Shown here: piece after piece, positions 18,998-29,108 of the stretch
Layout: every line of letters starts with the position of its first letter
How positions within the stretch are numbered: the first letter of the stretch is position 1
Assembly (NCBI RefSeq): GCF_001612765.1
Contig: NZ_BDBB01000016.1
Coordinates: forward strand, 62,001-126,000
Reading direction: 5' to 3'
Source of the DNA: Nocardia arthritidis NBRC 100137
Lineage (GTDB): Bacteria; Actinomycetota; Actinomycetes; Mycobacteriales; Mycobacteriaceae
DNA: 64,000 bases
The notes under the pieces: generated by a model
Seen by the model: only the letters and a program-made list of their open reading frames with translations
What the model was told of the DNA's origin: nothing
Databases searched by the model: none
Position numbers and translations under genes: made by a program

Positions 18998-21469
18998 GTG
19001 GGTAGTCAGTACGAGCACGACGGTGAGCCGAAGGCCACCGGAGGCAACGGCAAGGTGTCCAACGGGGCGGCCGACCTGGTCCGCGCGCGAACCCAACTGC
19101 TCGACGGCGGCCAGCCGCGCAATCCCCGGCTGGACGCCGAGTCGTTGCGCCAGGCCCTGGTCGACCTCTACGAACTGTGGCTCACCAGCAAGGGCGCCGA
19201 ACTGGGCATCGCCCCCGACAGCGGCTTGGCCGTGGTCGCCGTCGGCGGTCTGGGCCGCGGCGAGATGCTGCCGTACTCCGATCTGGATCTGGTGCTGCTG
19301 CACGACGACGTCGACCCAGCCCGGGTGGCCGAGGTCGCCGATCAGCTCTGGTATCCGCTGTGGGACGCGCACATCAAACTCGACCACAGTGTGCGGACCG
19401 TTCCGCAGGCGTTGCGGGTGGCCGCGGACGACCTCATCGCCGCGCTGGGCATGCTCGAGGCCAGGCACATCGTCGGCGACCAGGACTTGAGCAATCTGCT
19501 GATCGGCGGGGTGCGCCGGGAATGGCGCACCGGAATCCGCTCCCGCTTCGACGAGCTCATCGCCCAGGCGCAGACCCGATGGGAGCGCAACGGCGAGATC
19601 GCCCACCGCGCCGAGCCCGATCTGAAGAACGGTCGCGGCGGCCTGCGCGACATCCAGCTGCTCGACGCGCTCGCCATCGCCCAGCTGACCGACGCCATGC
19701 CAGGCCTCGGTCCGGACGTGCCCGGCGGCGGATTGAAACAGGCGCATCGGCGCCTGCTCGACGTGCGTACCGAGCTGCACCGGGTGGCGGGCCGGGCCCG
19801 GGACCAGCTGCGGGCGCAGGACGCCGACGAGATCGGCGCGGCCCTGCGCGTCGGCGATCGGTTCGATCTGGCTCGTACCCTGAGCGATTCGGCCCGGACG
19901 GTCAGTTACTCCGTGGATGTCGGGCTGCGCACCGCGGCCAACGCGCTGCCGCGCCGGGGCCTGGCGCGCCTGCGACGGATGCCGGTGCGCAGGCCGCTGG
20001 ACGAGGGAGTGGTCGAGCACGCGGGTGAGGTCGTGCTGGCCCGGGATGCCCGCCCGCAGCGCGATCCCGGCCTCATCCTGCGCGTGGCGGCGGCGTCCGC
20101 GCAGACCGGCCTGCCGATGTCGGCCACCACCCTCAACCGGCTCTCCGAGGACGCCCCCGAGCTACGCGAGCCGTGGCCCAAGGACGCCCTCAACGACTTG
20201 CTGGTCCTGTTGGGCGCGGGCCGGGGCACCATCGACGCGGTCGAGGCGCTGGACCGGACGGGACTGTGGGGCAGGCTGCTGCCGGAATGGGGCGCCGTGC
20301 GCGACCTGCCACCGCGCGATGTCCAGCACATCTGGACCGTCGATCGCCACCTCATGGAGACGGTCGCCTACGCGGGCGGGCTGAGCACCCGGGTGGCCCG
20401 CCCGGACCTGCTCGCCCTCGGTGCGCTGCTGCACGACATCGGCAAGGGTCGCGCGGGCGATCACAGCCTGGTCGGCGCGGAACTGGCCACGCACATCGGC
20501 CGCCGCCTCGGTTTGTGGCCCTCGGACGTGCGGACGCTCAGCGCGATCGTCCGCCACCACCTGCTGCTGCCGGAAACCGCCACCCGGCGCGACCTGTCCG
20601 ATCCGGAGACGGTGCGCTCCGTCGTCGACACCCTGGACGGCGATCCGCAGTTGCTGGAACTGCTGCATACCCTGGCGGAGGCGGATTCGCTGGCCACCGG
20701 TCCCGGCGTATGGGGCGACTGGAAGGCCTCGCTGATCGGTGAGCTGGTCCGCCGCTGCCGAATGGTCATGGCGGGCGACCAGCTGCCGACGCCGGAGCCG
20801 ATAGCGCCGGAGCTGATCGAGAAGGCCCGAGGGGGCGGGGTGCACGTGGACCTGAAGCCCGGCGACAGCAAACACACCTACACGGTGACCGTCATCGCGC
20901 CGGACAGCCCAGGGCTGCTCTCCGACGCCGCCGGCGTGCTCGCGCTGCACTCGCTGCGGGTGCTGTCGGCCGCGCTGGGGGTCGAAGGCGCGTCCGCGGT
21001 GGACACTTTCGTCGTCGCGCCCAGGTTCGGCGATCCGCCGGACCCGGGCCTGCTGCGCCAGGAACTGATCCGCGCCACGGCCGGCGATCTGGATGTGTCC
21101 GCGGCGCTGGCCAAACGCGAGCGAGAGGCCGGCACCATCGGCCGGAGCCGCTACGCGCAGGCTCGGCCCCGGGTGATCTGGTCGGACTCCTCCGCGCCCG
21201 GCCAGGTGATCCTGGAGTTGCGCGCCGAGGACCGGGTCGGCCTGCTCAGCCGCTTGGCCGCCGAACTGGCCGCCTGCGGAGCCGACGTCCGCTGGGCCAA
21301 GGTCGTCACGATGGGGTCGGCGGTGGTCGACAGCTTCTGTCTGGACCTGGGATCCGAGGACGGCCCCGCCCGCCGGGAAGCGATCGAGAAGGCGCTCCTC
21401 GCGGTGGTTCCCAAAACTGCGCCCAAACCGCCCGAAGAGACTGCTTCCGACCCGGAAAGTAGCCGCTAA
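18998..21469 (+). CDS. glnD: GlnD, PII nucleotidyltransferase
   Basis: GlnD adds and removes the nucleotidyl group on PII according to glutamine level. The 823 residues show the family order: nucleotidyltransferase domain with [19 protein letters not shown] near residue 80; a glutamine-synthetase adenylyltransferase-like region with [15 protein letters not shown]; an HD domain with [14 protein letters not shown] near 477; and two C-terminal ACT domains (about 630-710 and 740-800). The start codon is a GTG without a strong ribosome site; others nearby are possible. It follows glnB across a hairpin, so it may be partly uncoupled from the amt-glnB transcript. Confidence 0.96.
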   Translation: MGSQYEHDGEPKATGGNGKVSNGAADLVRARTQLLDGGQPRNPRLDAESLRQALVDLYELWLTSKGAELGIAPDSGLAVVAVGGLGRGEMLPYSDLDLVLLHDDVDPARVAEVADQLWYPLWDAHIKLDHSVRTVPQALRVAADDLIAALGMLEARHIVGDQDLSNLLIGGVRREWRTGIRSRFDELIAQAQTRWERNGEIAHRAEPDLKNGRGGLRDIQLLDALAIAQLTDAMPGLGPDVPGGGLKQAHRRLLDVRTELHRVAGRARDQLRAQDADEIGAALRVGDRFDLARTLSDSARTVSYSVDVGLRTAANALPRRGLARLRRMPVRRPLDEGVVEHAGEVVLARDARPQRDPGLILRVAAASAQTGLPMSATTLNRLSEDAPELREPWPKDALNDLLVLLGAGRGTIDAVEALDRTGLWGRLLPEWGAVRDLPPRDVQHIWTVDRHLMETVAYAGGLSTRVARPDLLALGALLHDIGKGRAGDHSLVGAELATHIGRRLGLWPSDVRTLSAIVRHHLLLPETATRRDLSDPETVRSVVDTLDGDPQLLELLHTLAEADSLATGPGVWGDWKASLIGELVRRCRMVMAGDQLPTPEPIAPELIEKARGGGVHVDLKPGDSKHTYTVTVIAPDSPGLLSDAAGVLALHSLRVLSAALGVEGASAVDTFVVAPRFGDPPDPGLLRQELIRATAGDLDVSAALAKREREAGTIGRSRYAQARPRVIWSDSSAPGQVILELRAEDRVGLLSRLAAELAACGADVRWAKVVTMGSAVVDSFCLDLGSEDGPARREAIEKALLAVVPKTAPKPPEETASDPESSR

Positions 21470-21589
21470 CTGCGAATTACCCGGTGATCAATCTGTTGCA
21501 GGATATTTGCTGCATCCGAACTCCCGCTCGGCGGCCGGACCATACGATCTAGGGCGTCCGGCTATCGCGAGCACGAGGGGAGCAGGTCG

Positions 21590-21904
21590 ATGGCAATTGA
21601 AGTCGTTTCGGCGTCCACGATGACGAGTGACGAGACCACGCACATGGCACGCTGCGTCGGCGGCGACCGCTGGGTGGTCTCCTGGCTTCCGGGTCGCACG
21701 TTGACCGGACGGCAGGCGGTGACCGCGATGACGATCGCGTCCAGGGTCGCCACCTCGCCCATTCCGAGCACGGCGGAGTGGGCGATGCTCGACGACCTGG
21801 CCCTGGAACTGGGCCTGACCGCCAACGAGGCGGTCTTCATGGTGGCCGAGGAGAACCACGACTACCGCAAAACGGCCAAGCCGCGCCGCCGCGTGCTCGA
21901 CTAG
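21590..21904 (+). CDS. Small hypothetical protein between glnD and ffh
   Basis: A 104-residue protein I do not recognise. It has no signal peptide or membrane segment; the middle (RWVVSWLPGRTLTGRQAVTA) and the C-terminal LALELGLTANEAVFMVAEEN look folded and helical, and the end is basic (KTAKPRRRVLD). The ATG has GAGGGGAG upstream, and TACGAT (21543-21548) is a plausible -10. Codon usage matches its neighbours, so it is probably a real gene. Confidence 0.75.
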   Translation: MAIEVVSASTMTSDETTHMARCVGGDRWVVSWLPGRTLTGRQAVTAMTIASRVATSPIPSTAEWAMLDDLALELGLTANEAVFMVAEENHDYRKTAKPRRRVLD

Positions 21905-22010
21905 CAGGCCCGCGCTCGGGCCGGAAGGACGCACCGCCTGCGCGAACACGCGGGTGATCCCATTACCCTGGGAGAGAATGTGACGTCCCCCGAGATCAGG
22001 AGCGCGATCG

Positions 22011-23573
22011 GTGTTCGAATCCCTGTCCGACCGGCTTACCGGTGCCCTCAAGGATCTGCGCGGTAAGGGGCGTCTGTCACCGGCCGACATCGACGCCACC
22101 TGCCGCGAGATCCGCCTCGCTCTGCTGGAGGCCGACGTCGCGCTGCCCGTCGTCCGCGGCTTCATCGGACGGATCAAGGAGCGCGCCAAGGGCGCGGAGG
22201 TCAGCGCGGCGCTGAACCCTGCCCAGCAGGTCGTCAAGATCGTCAACGAGGAACTCGTCGGCATCCTCGGCGGCGAGACCAGGCGGCTGAACCTGGCCAA
22301 GAACCCGCCGACCGTGGTCATGCTGGCCGGTCTGCAAGGTTCCGGTAAGACGACGCTGGCGGGCAAGCTGGCGAAATTGCTGAAGGGACAGGGCCATCAG
22401 CCGCTGCTGGTGGCGTGCGACCTGCAGCGTCCCGGCGCCGTCACCCAGCTGCAAGTGGTCGGCGAGCGCGCGGGCGTGCCCGTCTACGCGCCGCACCCCG
22501 GCACGTCCGTCGGCGGCGGGGAGAACCCGCTGGGCATCTCGGCCGCCGATCCGGTGAACGTGGCGCGCGGCGGTGTCGAGGAGGCGCGCCAGAAGCAGTA
22601 CGACGTCGTCATCGTCGACACCGCGGGCCGTCTCGGCATCGACGAGGAACTCATGCGCCAGGCGGCGGGCATCCGCGACGCGGTGCAACCGGACGAGATC
22701 CTGTTCGTGCTCGACGCGATGATCGGCCAGGACGCGGTCAACACCGCCGAGGCGTTCCGCGACGGCGTCGGCTTCACCGGAGTGGTGCTCACCAAGCTCG
22801 ACGGCGACGCCCGCGGTGGTGCGGCACTGAGCGTCCGCGAGGTCACCGGTGTGCCGATCCTGTACGCCTCGACCGGTGAGAAGCTCGAGGACTTCGACGT
22901 CTTCCACCCGGACCGTATGGCCAGCCGCATTCTCGGCATGGGTGACGTGCTCACCCTGATCGAGCAGGCCGAGCAGGTCTACGACGCCAAGCAGGCCGAG
23001 GAGGCCGCGCGCAAGATCGGCAGCGGCGAACTCACTCTCGAGGACTTCCTCGACCAGATGCTCGCCATCCGCAAGATGGGCCCGATCGGCAACCTGCTCG
23101 GCATGCTGCCGGGAGCGGGCCAGATGAAGGACGTGCTCGCGCAGGTCGACGACAAGCAGCTCGACCGCGTGCAGGCGATCATCCGCGGCATGACCCCGGC
23201 CGAACGGGCGAATCCGAAGATCATCAACGCCTCCCGCCGCCTGCGCATCGCCAACGGTTCCGGCGTCCAGGTCTCCGACGTCAATCAGCTCGTCGACCGC
23301 TTCTTCGAGGCCAAGAAGATGATGGCGATGATGGGCCGCCAGATGGGGCTGCCCGGCAGCCGCCGCGGCAACGCGAAGAAGGGCAAGAAGGGCAAGAAGG
23401 GTGGCCGTGGCCCCACGCCGCCGAAGGTGCGCGGCGGCTTCCCGGGGATGGGCGGCATGCCCGGCCTGCCCGCCGGAATGCCCGACCTGTCCAACATGCC
23501 CGCCGGCTTGGACGAGTTGCCGCCCGGGTTGGAGGGGTTCGACCTCAGCAAACTGAAGTTCCCGAAGAAGTAG
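22011..23573 (+). CDS. ffh: Ffh, signal recognition particle GTPase
   Basis: Ffh binds signal sequences and the SRP RNA and delivers ribosomes to FtsY. The 520 residues start FESLSDRLTGALKDLRGKG, then an NG domain with GLQGSGKTTLAGKLA near residue 106, DTAGRLG and TKLDGDARGG, and a methionine-rich M domain from about 330 to 440. The C-terminal tail is very basic (KKGKKGKKGG) and ends in a Gly/Met/Pro-rich repeat with PGMGGMPGLPAGMPDLSNMPAG. The GTG has AGGAG upstream. TACCCT at 21965-21970 is a possible -10 element. Confidence 0.97.
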   Translation: MFESLSDRLTGALKDLRGKGRLSPADIDATCREIRLALLEADVALPVVRGFIGRIKERAKGAEVSAALNPAQQVVKIVNEELVGILGGETRRLNLAKNPPTVVMLAGLQGSGKTTLAGKLAKLLKGQGHQPLLVACDLQRPGAVTQLQVVGERAGVPVYAPHPGTSVGGGENPLGISAADPVNVARGGVEEARQKQYDVVIVDTAGRLGIDEELMRQAAGIRDAVQPDEILFVLDAMIGQDAVNTAEAFRDGVGFTGVVLTKLDGDARGGAALSVREVTGVPILYASTGEKLEDFDVFHPDRMASRILGMGDVLTLIEQAEQVYDAKQAEEAARKIGSGELTLEDFLDQMLAIRKMGPIGNLLGMLPGAGQMKDVLAQVDDKQLDRVQAIIRGMTPAERANPKIINASRRLRIANGSGVQVSDVNQLVDRFFEAKKMMAMMGRQMGLPGSRRGNAKKGKKGKKGGRGPTPPKVRGGFPGMGGMPGLPAGMPDLSNMPAGLDELPPGLEGFDLSKLKFPKK

Positions 23574-23703
23574 GGCGCTTCGCCACGGCAGGGCCCTCTG
23601 GTCGGACGGCCGACGCTGTCCCGCGGTCCTTAGGTGCGGGGATGACCGTTGCGGGAATCGCCCAGTAGGTTGAAGGCCGCCGGTGATATCCAGGAGGTTG
23701 TTC

Positions 23704-24798
23704 GTGCATCTGCGAGGCGTGATTCTCCCCGACGACGAGGTGCGCGATCTCTGGGTGCGGGACGGCCTGGTGTCCTTCGAACCCGTAGCGGGAGCCGAAA
23801 CGCTGTGCGGCGCGGGATGGATCGTGCCGGGACTGGTCGACGCGCACTGCCACGTCGGGATCCGGTACGGCGGCGGGCACGAGGACCGCGCGGGCGCCGT
23901 CGCGCAAGCCGAGACCGAGCGTGAGGTCGGGGCGCTGCTGCTGCGCGACGCGGGCTCGCCGATCGACACCCGGTTCATCGACGACCACGAGGACCTGCCG
24001 CGGATCATCCGCGCGGGCCGCCACATCGCCCGCCCGAAGCGTTACATCCGCGAACTGGGCATCGAACTCGACGACGAACGCGATCTGCCGGAGATCGTCG
24101 CCGAGCAGGCCCGCCTCGGCGACGGCTGGGTCAAGATCGTCGGCGACTGGATCGACCGCTCCGTGGGCGACCTGCGCCCACTGTGGAGCGACGCGATCCT
24201 GAAGGAGGCCATCGACGCGGCGCACGCCAACGGCGCCCGGGTCACCGCGCACGTCTTCGGAGAGGACGCGTTACCCGGCTTGATCAACGCCGGTATCGAC
24301 TGCCTGGAGCACGGCACCGGCCTCACCGAGGAAACCATCGAGATGATGGTCGAGCACGGCACCGCTCTGGTCCCCACCCTGGTCAATATCGACACCTTCC
24401 CCGACATCGCCGACAGCGCGGGCAAATTTCCGGTCTACGCCTCGCACATGCGCGATCTGCACCGGCGGGTGCGCGGCACGGTCGCCGCCGCGCACGAGGC
24501 GGGCGTGCCGATCTTCGCGGGCACCGACGCGGGCGGCTCCATCCGCCACGGGCGCATCGCCGACGAGATCGCCGCGCTCGGCGCCGCGGGCCTGTCCCGG
24601 CACGAAGCGCTCGGCGCGGCCTCCTGGAATGCCCGCGACTGGCTCGGGCGGCCCGGCATCGAAGACGGTGCGCCCGCGGATTTCGTCGTCTATCAAGAGG
24701 ATCCGCGCACCCATCCGGAAACGCTCGCCACGCCGTACGCCGTCGTCCTGCGCGGGCGCGTGTACGGCGCACGCGGCCCGGTCACCGGCCATCGATAA
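23704..24798 (+). CDS. Metal-dependent amidohydrolase
   Basis: A 364-residue amidohydrolase-superfamily enzyme. Metal-site motifs appear in order: VDAHCHVG near residue 48, the possible lysine region KIVGDWIDR, VTAHVFGEDALPGLI, CLEHGTGL and GTDAGGS, ending in the composite beta-domain ADFVVYQEDPR. The family hydrolyses C-N bonds in cyclic or peptide-like amides; the substrate cannot be read from sequence. The GTG at 23704 is preferred to an earlier in-frame start because AGGAGG lies 6 bases before it. Mycobacteria carry a homologue at the same place after ffh. Confidence 0.9.
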   Translation: MHLRGVILPDDEVRDLWVRDGLVSFEPVAGAETLCGAGWIVPGLVDAHCHVGIRYGGGHEDRAGAVAQAETEREVGALLLRDAGSPIDTRFIDDHEDLPRIIRAGRHIARPKRYIRELGIELDDERDLPEIVAEQARLGDGWVKIVGDWIDRSVGDLRPLWSDAILKEAIDAAHANGARVTAHVFGEDALPGLINAGIDCLEHGTGLTEETIEMMVEHGTALVPTLVNIDTFPDIADSAGKFPVYASHMRDLHRRVRGTVAAAHEAGVPIFAGTDAGGSIRHGRIADEIAALGAAGLSRHEALGAASWNARDWLGRPGIEDGAPADFVVYQEDPRTHPETLATPYAVVLRGRVYGARGPVTGHR

Positions 24799-24838
24799 CT
24801 CGTCATCGCGGCTCACCCGCGCGTTCGCCGACGCGGCG

Positions 24839-24844
24839 TAAGGT
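24839..24844 (+). promoter_or_regulatory. -10-like TAAGGT before the F420-type oxidoreductase gene
   Basis: TAAGGT is followed by 8 bases and then the GTG start, with no ribosome site, consistent with a leaderless transcript. Confidence 0.5.
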
Positions 24845-24852
24845 CGGATTCC

Positions 24853-25836
24853 GTGACAATTCGCCTCGGTTATCAGATGCCCAACTTCAGCTACGGCAAG
24901 TCGGTGCGCGAGCTCTTCCCCACGGTTGTCGCGCAGGCCCGAGAGGCCGAAGCCGCCGGTTTCGACACGGCCTTCGTGATGGACCACTTCTATCAACTGC
25001 CCGGCATCGGCACGCCCGACGAGCCGATGCTCGAGGCGTACACCGCGCTCGGCGGTCTGGCCACGGCGACGGAGCGAATCCAGTTGTCGGCGTTGGTCAC
25101 CGGCAACACCTACCGCAACCCGGCCATGCTCGCCAAGACCGTCACGACGCTGGACGTGGTCAGCGGTGGCCGCGCGGTGCTCGGCATCGGCGCGGGCTGG
25201 TTCGAGCTCGAGCACCGCTCCTTCGGCTACGAATTCGGGACGTTCACCGACCGCTTCGAGCGGCTGGAGGAGGCCCTGCGGATCATTCAGCCGATGCTGC
25301 GCGGGGAACGCCCCACGTTCCAGGGCAAGTGGTACCAGGTCGAGCAGGCCATGAACGAGCCGCGCGTACGCGACGACCTGCCGATCCTGCTCGGCGGCAG
25401 CGGCGAGAAGAAGACCTTCGGCCTGGCCGCCCGCTTCGCCGACCACCTCAACATCATCTGCAACGCCTCCGAACTGCCGCGCAAGATCGAGGCGCTGCGG
25501 GCACGCTGCGCCGAAGCAGGCCGGGACCCGCAGACCCTGGAGACCAGCTACCTGTGCTTCGTGATGATGGACGAGGACGGCGATCTGGTGCGCAAGCAGC
25601 AGCGGGATTACCTGAGCCGCATGGGTATCGACCTGTCGGCGATGTCGGACTCCGAGCGTGCGCAGAGTCCGGCCGACCGCCAGTTCGTCGGCACGCCGGA
25701 CGATGTTGCCGAACAGCTGCGGACCCGCGTTCTGGACCAGGGCGTCGACGGACTGATCATCAACATGGTGTTCAACGGGCACGAGGCGGGCGCGGTCGAA
25801 CTCGCCGGGCGCACTTTTGCTCCGCTGGTGCGCTGA
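24853..25836 (+). CDS. Luciferase-like (LLM) probable F420-dependent oxidoreductase
   Basis: A 327-residue TIM-barrel protein of the bacterial luciferase-like superfamily. Typical features are the start IRLGYQMPNFSYG, GFDTAFVMDHFYQLPG, RIQLSALVTGNTYRNPAMLAK with the KTVTTLDVVSGGRAVLGIGAGW segment that binds cofactor phosphate, and LPILLGGSGEKKTFGLAARF. Actinomycete members of this type usually use coenzyme F420; FMN cannot be excluded. Substrate unknown. The GTG start has no ribosome site but a -10-like TAAGGT 8 bases upstream. It stands alone between the amidohydrolase and the methyltransferase. Confidence 0.9.
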   Translation: MTIRLGYQMPNFSYGKSVRELFPTVVAQAREAEAAGFDTAFVMDHFYQLPGIGTPDEPMLEAYTALGGLATATERIQLSALVTGNTYRNPAMLAKTVTTLDVVSGGRAVLGIGAGWFELEHRSFGYEFGTFTDRFERLEEALRIIQPMLRGERPTFQGKWYQVEQAMNEPRVRDDLPILLGGSGEKKTFGLAARFADHLNIICNASELPRKIEALRARCAEAGRDPQTLETSYLCFVMMDEDGDLVRKQQRDYLSRMGIDLSAMSDSERAQSPADRQFVGTPDDVAEQLRTRVLDQGVDGLIINMVFNGHEAGAVELAGRTFAPLVR

Positions 25837-25873
25837 CGAGCGAGAACCGGGTCCGAATGCCGTTGGCGCTGGA

Positions 25874-25879
25874 TACAAT
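25874..25879 (+). promoter_or_regulatory. -10 TACAAT for leaderless methyltransferase mRNA
   Basis: TACAAT ends 6 bases before the ATG at 25886, placing the expected transcription start on the start codon. No ribosome site is present. Confidence 0.6.
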
Positions 25880-25885
25880 CGGCCG

Positions 25886-26623
25886 ATGATTGCCCCTCCG
25901 TGGCGTGCGTCGTACGGTGTCGACGCGCCGTCGGTGCTGCTGTTGCTGGGAGTTCTCGCGGTCGGGTATCTCGCCGCCGCCCTGGTGGTGGCGCTATTCC
26001 AGCAGCTGCGCCCGAGTCTGCTGCTCCTGCTCATCGGCGCCGTGCTGGCGGCGCAGTTCGGGTTGTTCCTGCATGCGACCCGCCGGGGCAAGTTCCGGGT
26101 GTGGGCGGGTCTGCTCGACGACCTCGACCTGCGTGGCGACGAACGACTACTCGACATGGGATGCGGCCGCGGGGCGGTGCTGCTGGCCGCCGCGCGCCGT
26201 CTGCCCGCCGGGCGCGCGGTGGGCCTGGACCTGTGGTGCTCGGCCGACCACTGCGGGAACACCCCGGCCACCGCCGAGCAGAACGCGCTCGCCGAGAACG
26301 TCGCCGACCGGATCGAGCTGCGCACCGGCGACATGACCCGCATGCCTTTTCCGGACGGCGCGTTCGACGTCGTCGTCTCCAGCTTGGCGATTCACACCAT
26401 CAAGACCGCCGAGGGCCGCGCCAGCGCGGTCCGGGAGGCGTGCCGCGTGCTGCGTCCCGGCGGCAAGCTGGTCATCGTCGATATCGGCAGGACCCGCGAT
26501 TACCGCGCTGTCGTGGCGGCGCACGGGGCGACGGCCCTCACCCTGCGCCCCGTGGGATGGCGGATGTGGTGGGGCGGCCCCTGGGTGCCCACCCGCGCGC
26601 TGACCGCCACCGCTGCGGGCTAG
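25886..26623 (+). CDS. Membrane-anchored class I SAM methyltransferase
   Basis: 245 residues. Two hydrophobic helices (about 15-37 and 42-60) anchor the protein; a methyltransferase domain follows. Motif I is [19 protein letters not shown] near residue 88, then [19 protein letters not shown] and [17 protein letters not shown], the methyltransferase-11 pattern. The ATG at 25886 is preferred over a longer frame because TACAAT lies 6 bases upstream. Methyl acceptor unknown; membrane attachment hints at a lipid, quinone or exported substrate. It precedes the rpsP operon but is separated from it by about 195 bases with their own promoter. Confidence 0.88.
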   Translation: MIAPPWRASYGVDAPSVLLLLGVLAVGYLAAALVVALFQQLRPSLLLLLIGAVLAAQFGLFLHATRRGKFRVWAGLLDDLDLRGDERLLDMGCGRGAVLLAAARRLPAGRAVGLDLWCSADHCGNTPATAEQNALAENVADRIELRTGDMTRMPFPDGAFDVVVSSLAIHTIKTAEGRASAVREACRVLRPGGKLVIVDIGRTRDYRAVVAAHGATALTLRPVGWRMWWGGPWVPTRALTATAAG

Positions 26624-26639
26624 CCACACCGAGGAGACG

Positions 26640-26674
26640 CGATTTCCGGCGCGATCATCCGGTCTGGCACAATG
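26640..26674 (+). promoter_or_regulatory. Promoter of the rpsP operon, sharing a module with rplS
   Basis: CGATTTC (26640-26646), 16 bases, then TCTGGCACAATG (26663-26674) with -10 CACAAT. The same two blocks at the same spacing occur before rplS, and CGATTT recurs at the same offset before rpsB. Confidence 0.7.
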
Positions 26675-26819
26675 GACCACCGTCCTTCCGGACAAGTGGC
26701 AGCCCGTCTCCGGTTCCGTACCGCGCGGCGGTCACACACTCGAAAGCGCAAAACCGGGCTCGCAGACCATGCGGGTCGCCGAATTGCGCCGTGACCAACC
26801 TACGAAAGGCAGATCAGCA

Positions 26820-27251
26820 GTGGCTGTTCGCATCAAGCTCACCCGCCTGGGCAAGATCCGCAACCCGCAGTACCGCGTCGTCGTCGCCGACGCCCGCACC
26901 CGCCGCGACGGCCGGGCCATCGAGTCCATCGGCAAGTACCACCCGAAGGAAGAGCCCTCGCTGATCGAGATCAACTCCGAGCGCGTGCAGTACTGGCTGG
27001 GTGTCGGCGCGCAGCCGACCGAGCCGGTCCTCCAGCTGCTGAAGATCACCGGCGACTGGCAGAAGTTCAAGGGCATCGAGGGCGCCGAGGGCACCCTGAA
27101 GGTCAAGCCGGTCAAGCCGTCCAAGCTGGACCTGTTCAACGCCGCGCTGGCCGCCGCCGACAACGAGCCGGTCGCCGAGGCGGTCACCCCCAAGAAGAAG
27201 GGCAAGAAGGACGCCGAAGAGGGCGCCGAGTCCGCCGAGGCCGCCGAGTAA
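26820..27251 (+). CDS. rpsP: 30S ribosomal protein S16
   Basis: Small-subunit protein S16. The GTG start gives 143 residues beginning [23 protein letters not shown], the family hallmark. The core ends near residue 85 and an extra C-terminal tail is rich in Lys, Ala and Glu ([21 protein letters not shown] region), as usual in actinomycetes. GAAAGG lies about 10 bases before the start. It heads the conserved rpsP-KH-rimM-trmD set. Confidence 0.98.
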   Translation: MAVRIKLTRLGKIRNPQYRVVVADARTRRDGRAIESIGKYHPKEEPSLIEINSERVQYWLGVGAQPTEPVLQLLKITGDWQKFKGIEGAEGTLKVKPVKPSKLDLFNAALAAADNEPVAEAVTPKKKGKKDAEEGAESAEAAE

Positions 27252-27345
27252 TGAGCCCGCGTCACCCGTCCACCCGATACCCGTCCCGAGCCGTTCACAG
27301 ACCGGCCCCGACGACGGGTGAGTTGCGTCTTGAGGTGATGGAACA

Positions 27346-27588
27346 GTGAGCGCCGTCGTCGCCGATGCCGTGGAGCACTTGGTGCGCGGCATTGTCGCCA
27401 ATCCCGACGACGTCCGCGTCGAGCTGATCACCGGCCGCCGCGGGCGCACCGTCGAGGTGCATGTCCATCCCGATGACCTGGGTAAGGTGATCGGCCGCGG
27501 CGGACGTACCGCGACCGCGCTGCGCACCCTCGTGGCCGGTATCGGCGGCCGGGGCATCCGGGTCGACGTGGTCGACACCGACCAGTAG
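27346..27588 (+). CDS. khpA: KhpA-type KH-domain RNA-binding protein
   Basis: An 80-residue single KH domain protein, with the GxxG-type loop in VIGRGGRTATALRTLV and an N-terminal VVADAVEHLVRGIVANPDDV. The family (KhpA, UPF0109) binds RNA, in other Gram-positives with KhpB, and is located between rpsP and rimM as here. The GTG start follows GAGGTGATGG, and rimM begins on the base after its stop codon, so translation is coupled. Confidence 0.95.
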   Translation: MSAVVADAVEHLVRGIVANPDDVRVELITGRRGRTVEVHVHPDDLGKVIGRGGRTATALRTLVAGIGGRGIRVDVVDTDQ

Positions 27589-28113
27589 ATGGAACTCGTC
27601 GTCGGACGGGTCGCAAAGTCGCACGGCGTGCGCGGCGAACTCGTTGTCGAGGTACGCACCGACGAGCCCGAGGCGCGTTTCGCGCCGGGCACGACATTGC
27701 GCGGCCGGCTGCCCCGAGCGGCGGAGGTCCGCGAGTTCACCGTGGAGTCGGCCCGGGAGCACTCGGGCCGGCTTCTGGTGTGCCTGGCCGGCGTGACCGA
27801 CCGCACCGGGTCCGACGCGCTGCGCGGCATGCTGTTCGTGGTCGACAGTGCCGACCTCCCGGCTTCCGATGACCCGGACGAGTTCTACGACCACGAATTG
27901 GAGGGGCTGGAGGTCCGGCTCCTCGACGGCACCGTGGTCGGCTCCGTGCGTGAAGTGCTGCATTCCGCCGCCGGTGAGCTACTCGACGTGCGCGCCGCCG
28001 AGGACGGACGGGAGATCTTGATCCCGTTCGTCACCGCCATCGTGCCGACGGTGTCCCTCGCCGACGGTGTGATCGTGATCGATCCGCCCGAGGGTCTGCT
28101 CGACCCCGAATGA
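27589..28113 (+). CDS. rimM: RimM, 16S rRNA processing protein
   Basis: RimM matures the 30S subunit head, binding S19. The 174 residues contain the N-terminal RimM barrel beginning [21 protein letters not shown] and the C-terminal PRC-barrel with [16 protein letters not shown] and [14 protein letters not shown]. The ATG abuts the stop of the KH gene. trmD begins 73 bases downstream. Confidence 0.97.
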   Translation: MELVVGRVAKSHGVRGELVVEVRTDEPEARFAPGTTLRGRLPRAAEVREFTVESAREHSGRLLVCLAGVTDRTGSDALRGMLFVVDSADLPASDDPDEFYDHELEGLEVRLLDGTVVGSVREVLHSAAGELLDVRAAEDGREILIPFVTAIVPTVSLADGVIVIDPPEGLLDPE

Positions 28114-28186
28114 TGCGGCGCAAGCCCCGATCGCGCGTCGCTCATCCGTCCGGTGCGTGGCGGCCCGGCGGCGAGAGGAGACAGGG

Positions 28187-28894
28187 ATGAGAATCGACGT
28201 CGTCACGATCTTCCCGGAGTACCTGGAGCCGCTGCGCACGGCGCTGCTCGGTAAGGCGATCGACAAGGGCCTGATCTCTCTCACGGTGCACGACCTGCGC
28301 CGCTGGACGCACGACGTGCACAAATCGGTCGACGACGCTCCCTACGGGGGCGGACCCGGCATGGTCATGAAGCCGACCGTGTGGGGTGACGCGCTCGACG
28401 AGGTCTGTCCCGATGACGCGCTGCTCGTGGTCCCCACACCGGCGGGCGTGCCGTTCACGCAGGCGACCGCGCACCGCTGGGCCGCCGAGCGGCATCTCGT
28501 GTTCGCCTGCGGCCGCTACGAGGGCATCGACCAGCGCGTCTTCGACGACGCCGCCCGCCGCGTGCGGGTGCAGGAGGTCAGCATCGGCGACTACGTGCTG
28601 ATCGGCGGCGAGGCGGCCGTGCTGGTGATGACCGAGGCCGTGGTCCGGCTGCTGCCGGGCGTGCTCGGCAATCAGCAGTCCCATCAAGAGGATTCGTTCT
28701 CCGACGGGCTGCTCGAAGGCCCCAGTTACACCCGCCCGGTAACCTGGCGCGGCCTCGACGTCCCGCCGATCCTGCTGTCCGGCGACCACGCGAAAGTGGC
28801 CGCCTGGCGGCGCGAACAAGCTCTCGCCCGGACCCGCGAGCGCCGCCCGGACCTGCTTCCGGACCAGGACACGGTGCGCGAATCCGGGCGGTAG
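28187..28894 (+). CDS. trmD: TrmD, tRNA (guanine-37-N1)-methyltransferase
   Basis: TrmD makes m1G37 in tRNAs that read CNN codons, preventing frameshifts. The 235 residues start [16 protein letters not shown] and contain the trefoil-knot SAM site with [14 protein letters not shown] and [20 protein letters not shown], and the linker [11 protein letters not shown]. The ATG at 28187 is preferred over an in-frame start 30 bases earlier because GAGAGGAG precedes it and the family starts here. It is the last gene of the rpsP operon; a hairpin follows. Confidence 0.97.
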   Translation: MRIDVVTIFPEYLEPLRTALLGKAIDKGLISLTVHDLRRWTHDVHKSVDDAPYGGGPGMVMKPTVWGDALDEVCPDDALLVVPTPAGVPFTQATAHRWAAERHLVFACGRYEGIDQRVFDDAARRVRVQEVSIGDYVLIGGEAAVLVMTEAVVRLLPGVLGNQQSHQEDSFSDGLLEGPSYTRPVTWRGLDVPPILLSGDHAKVAAWRREQALARTRERRPDLLPDQDTVRESGR

Positions 28895-28937
28895 ACCGGA
28901 ACCGCCCTGCTCGGCAGATCACACCGCATGCCGAACG

Positions 28938-28960
28938 CGGCCTCCGTGGCGCGGAGGCCG
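28938..28960 (+). terminator. Hairpin after trmD
   Basis: 8-bp perfect arms (CGGCCTCC, 28938-28945, and 28953-28960) with a 7-base loop, 43 bases after the trmD stop. There is no T-tract. It is likely the end of the rpsP operon. Confidence 0.6.
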
Positions 28961-29108
28961 GGCGCCGCGTAGTCCGAAAGGACGCGCATCTGTTCCGCGT
29001 TCCCGGTCGCCGGGTCGATCCGGCGCTCAGCGGGTCGGGACGGCTGCCGGGTGGTCCGGCTGCCCTTCACCGCATGACGGCAATCGGCCGTCGCGGGCGT
29101 TGGGTCGC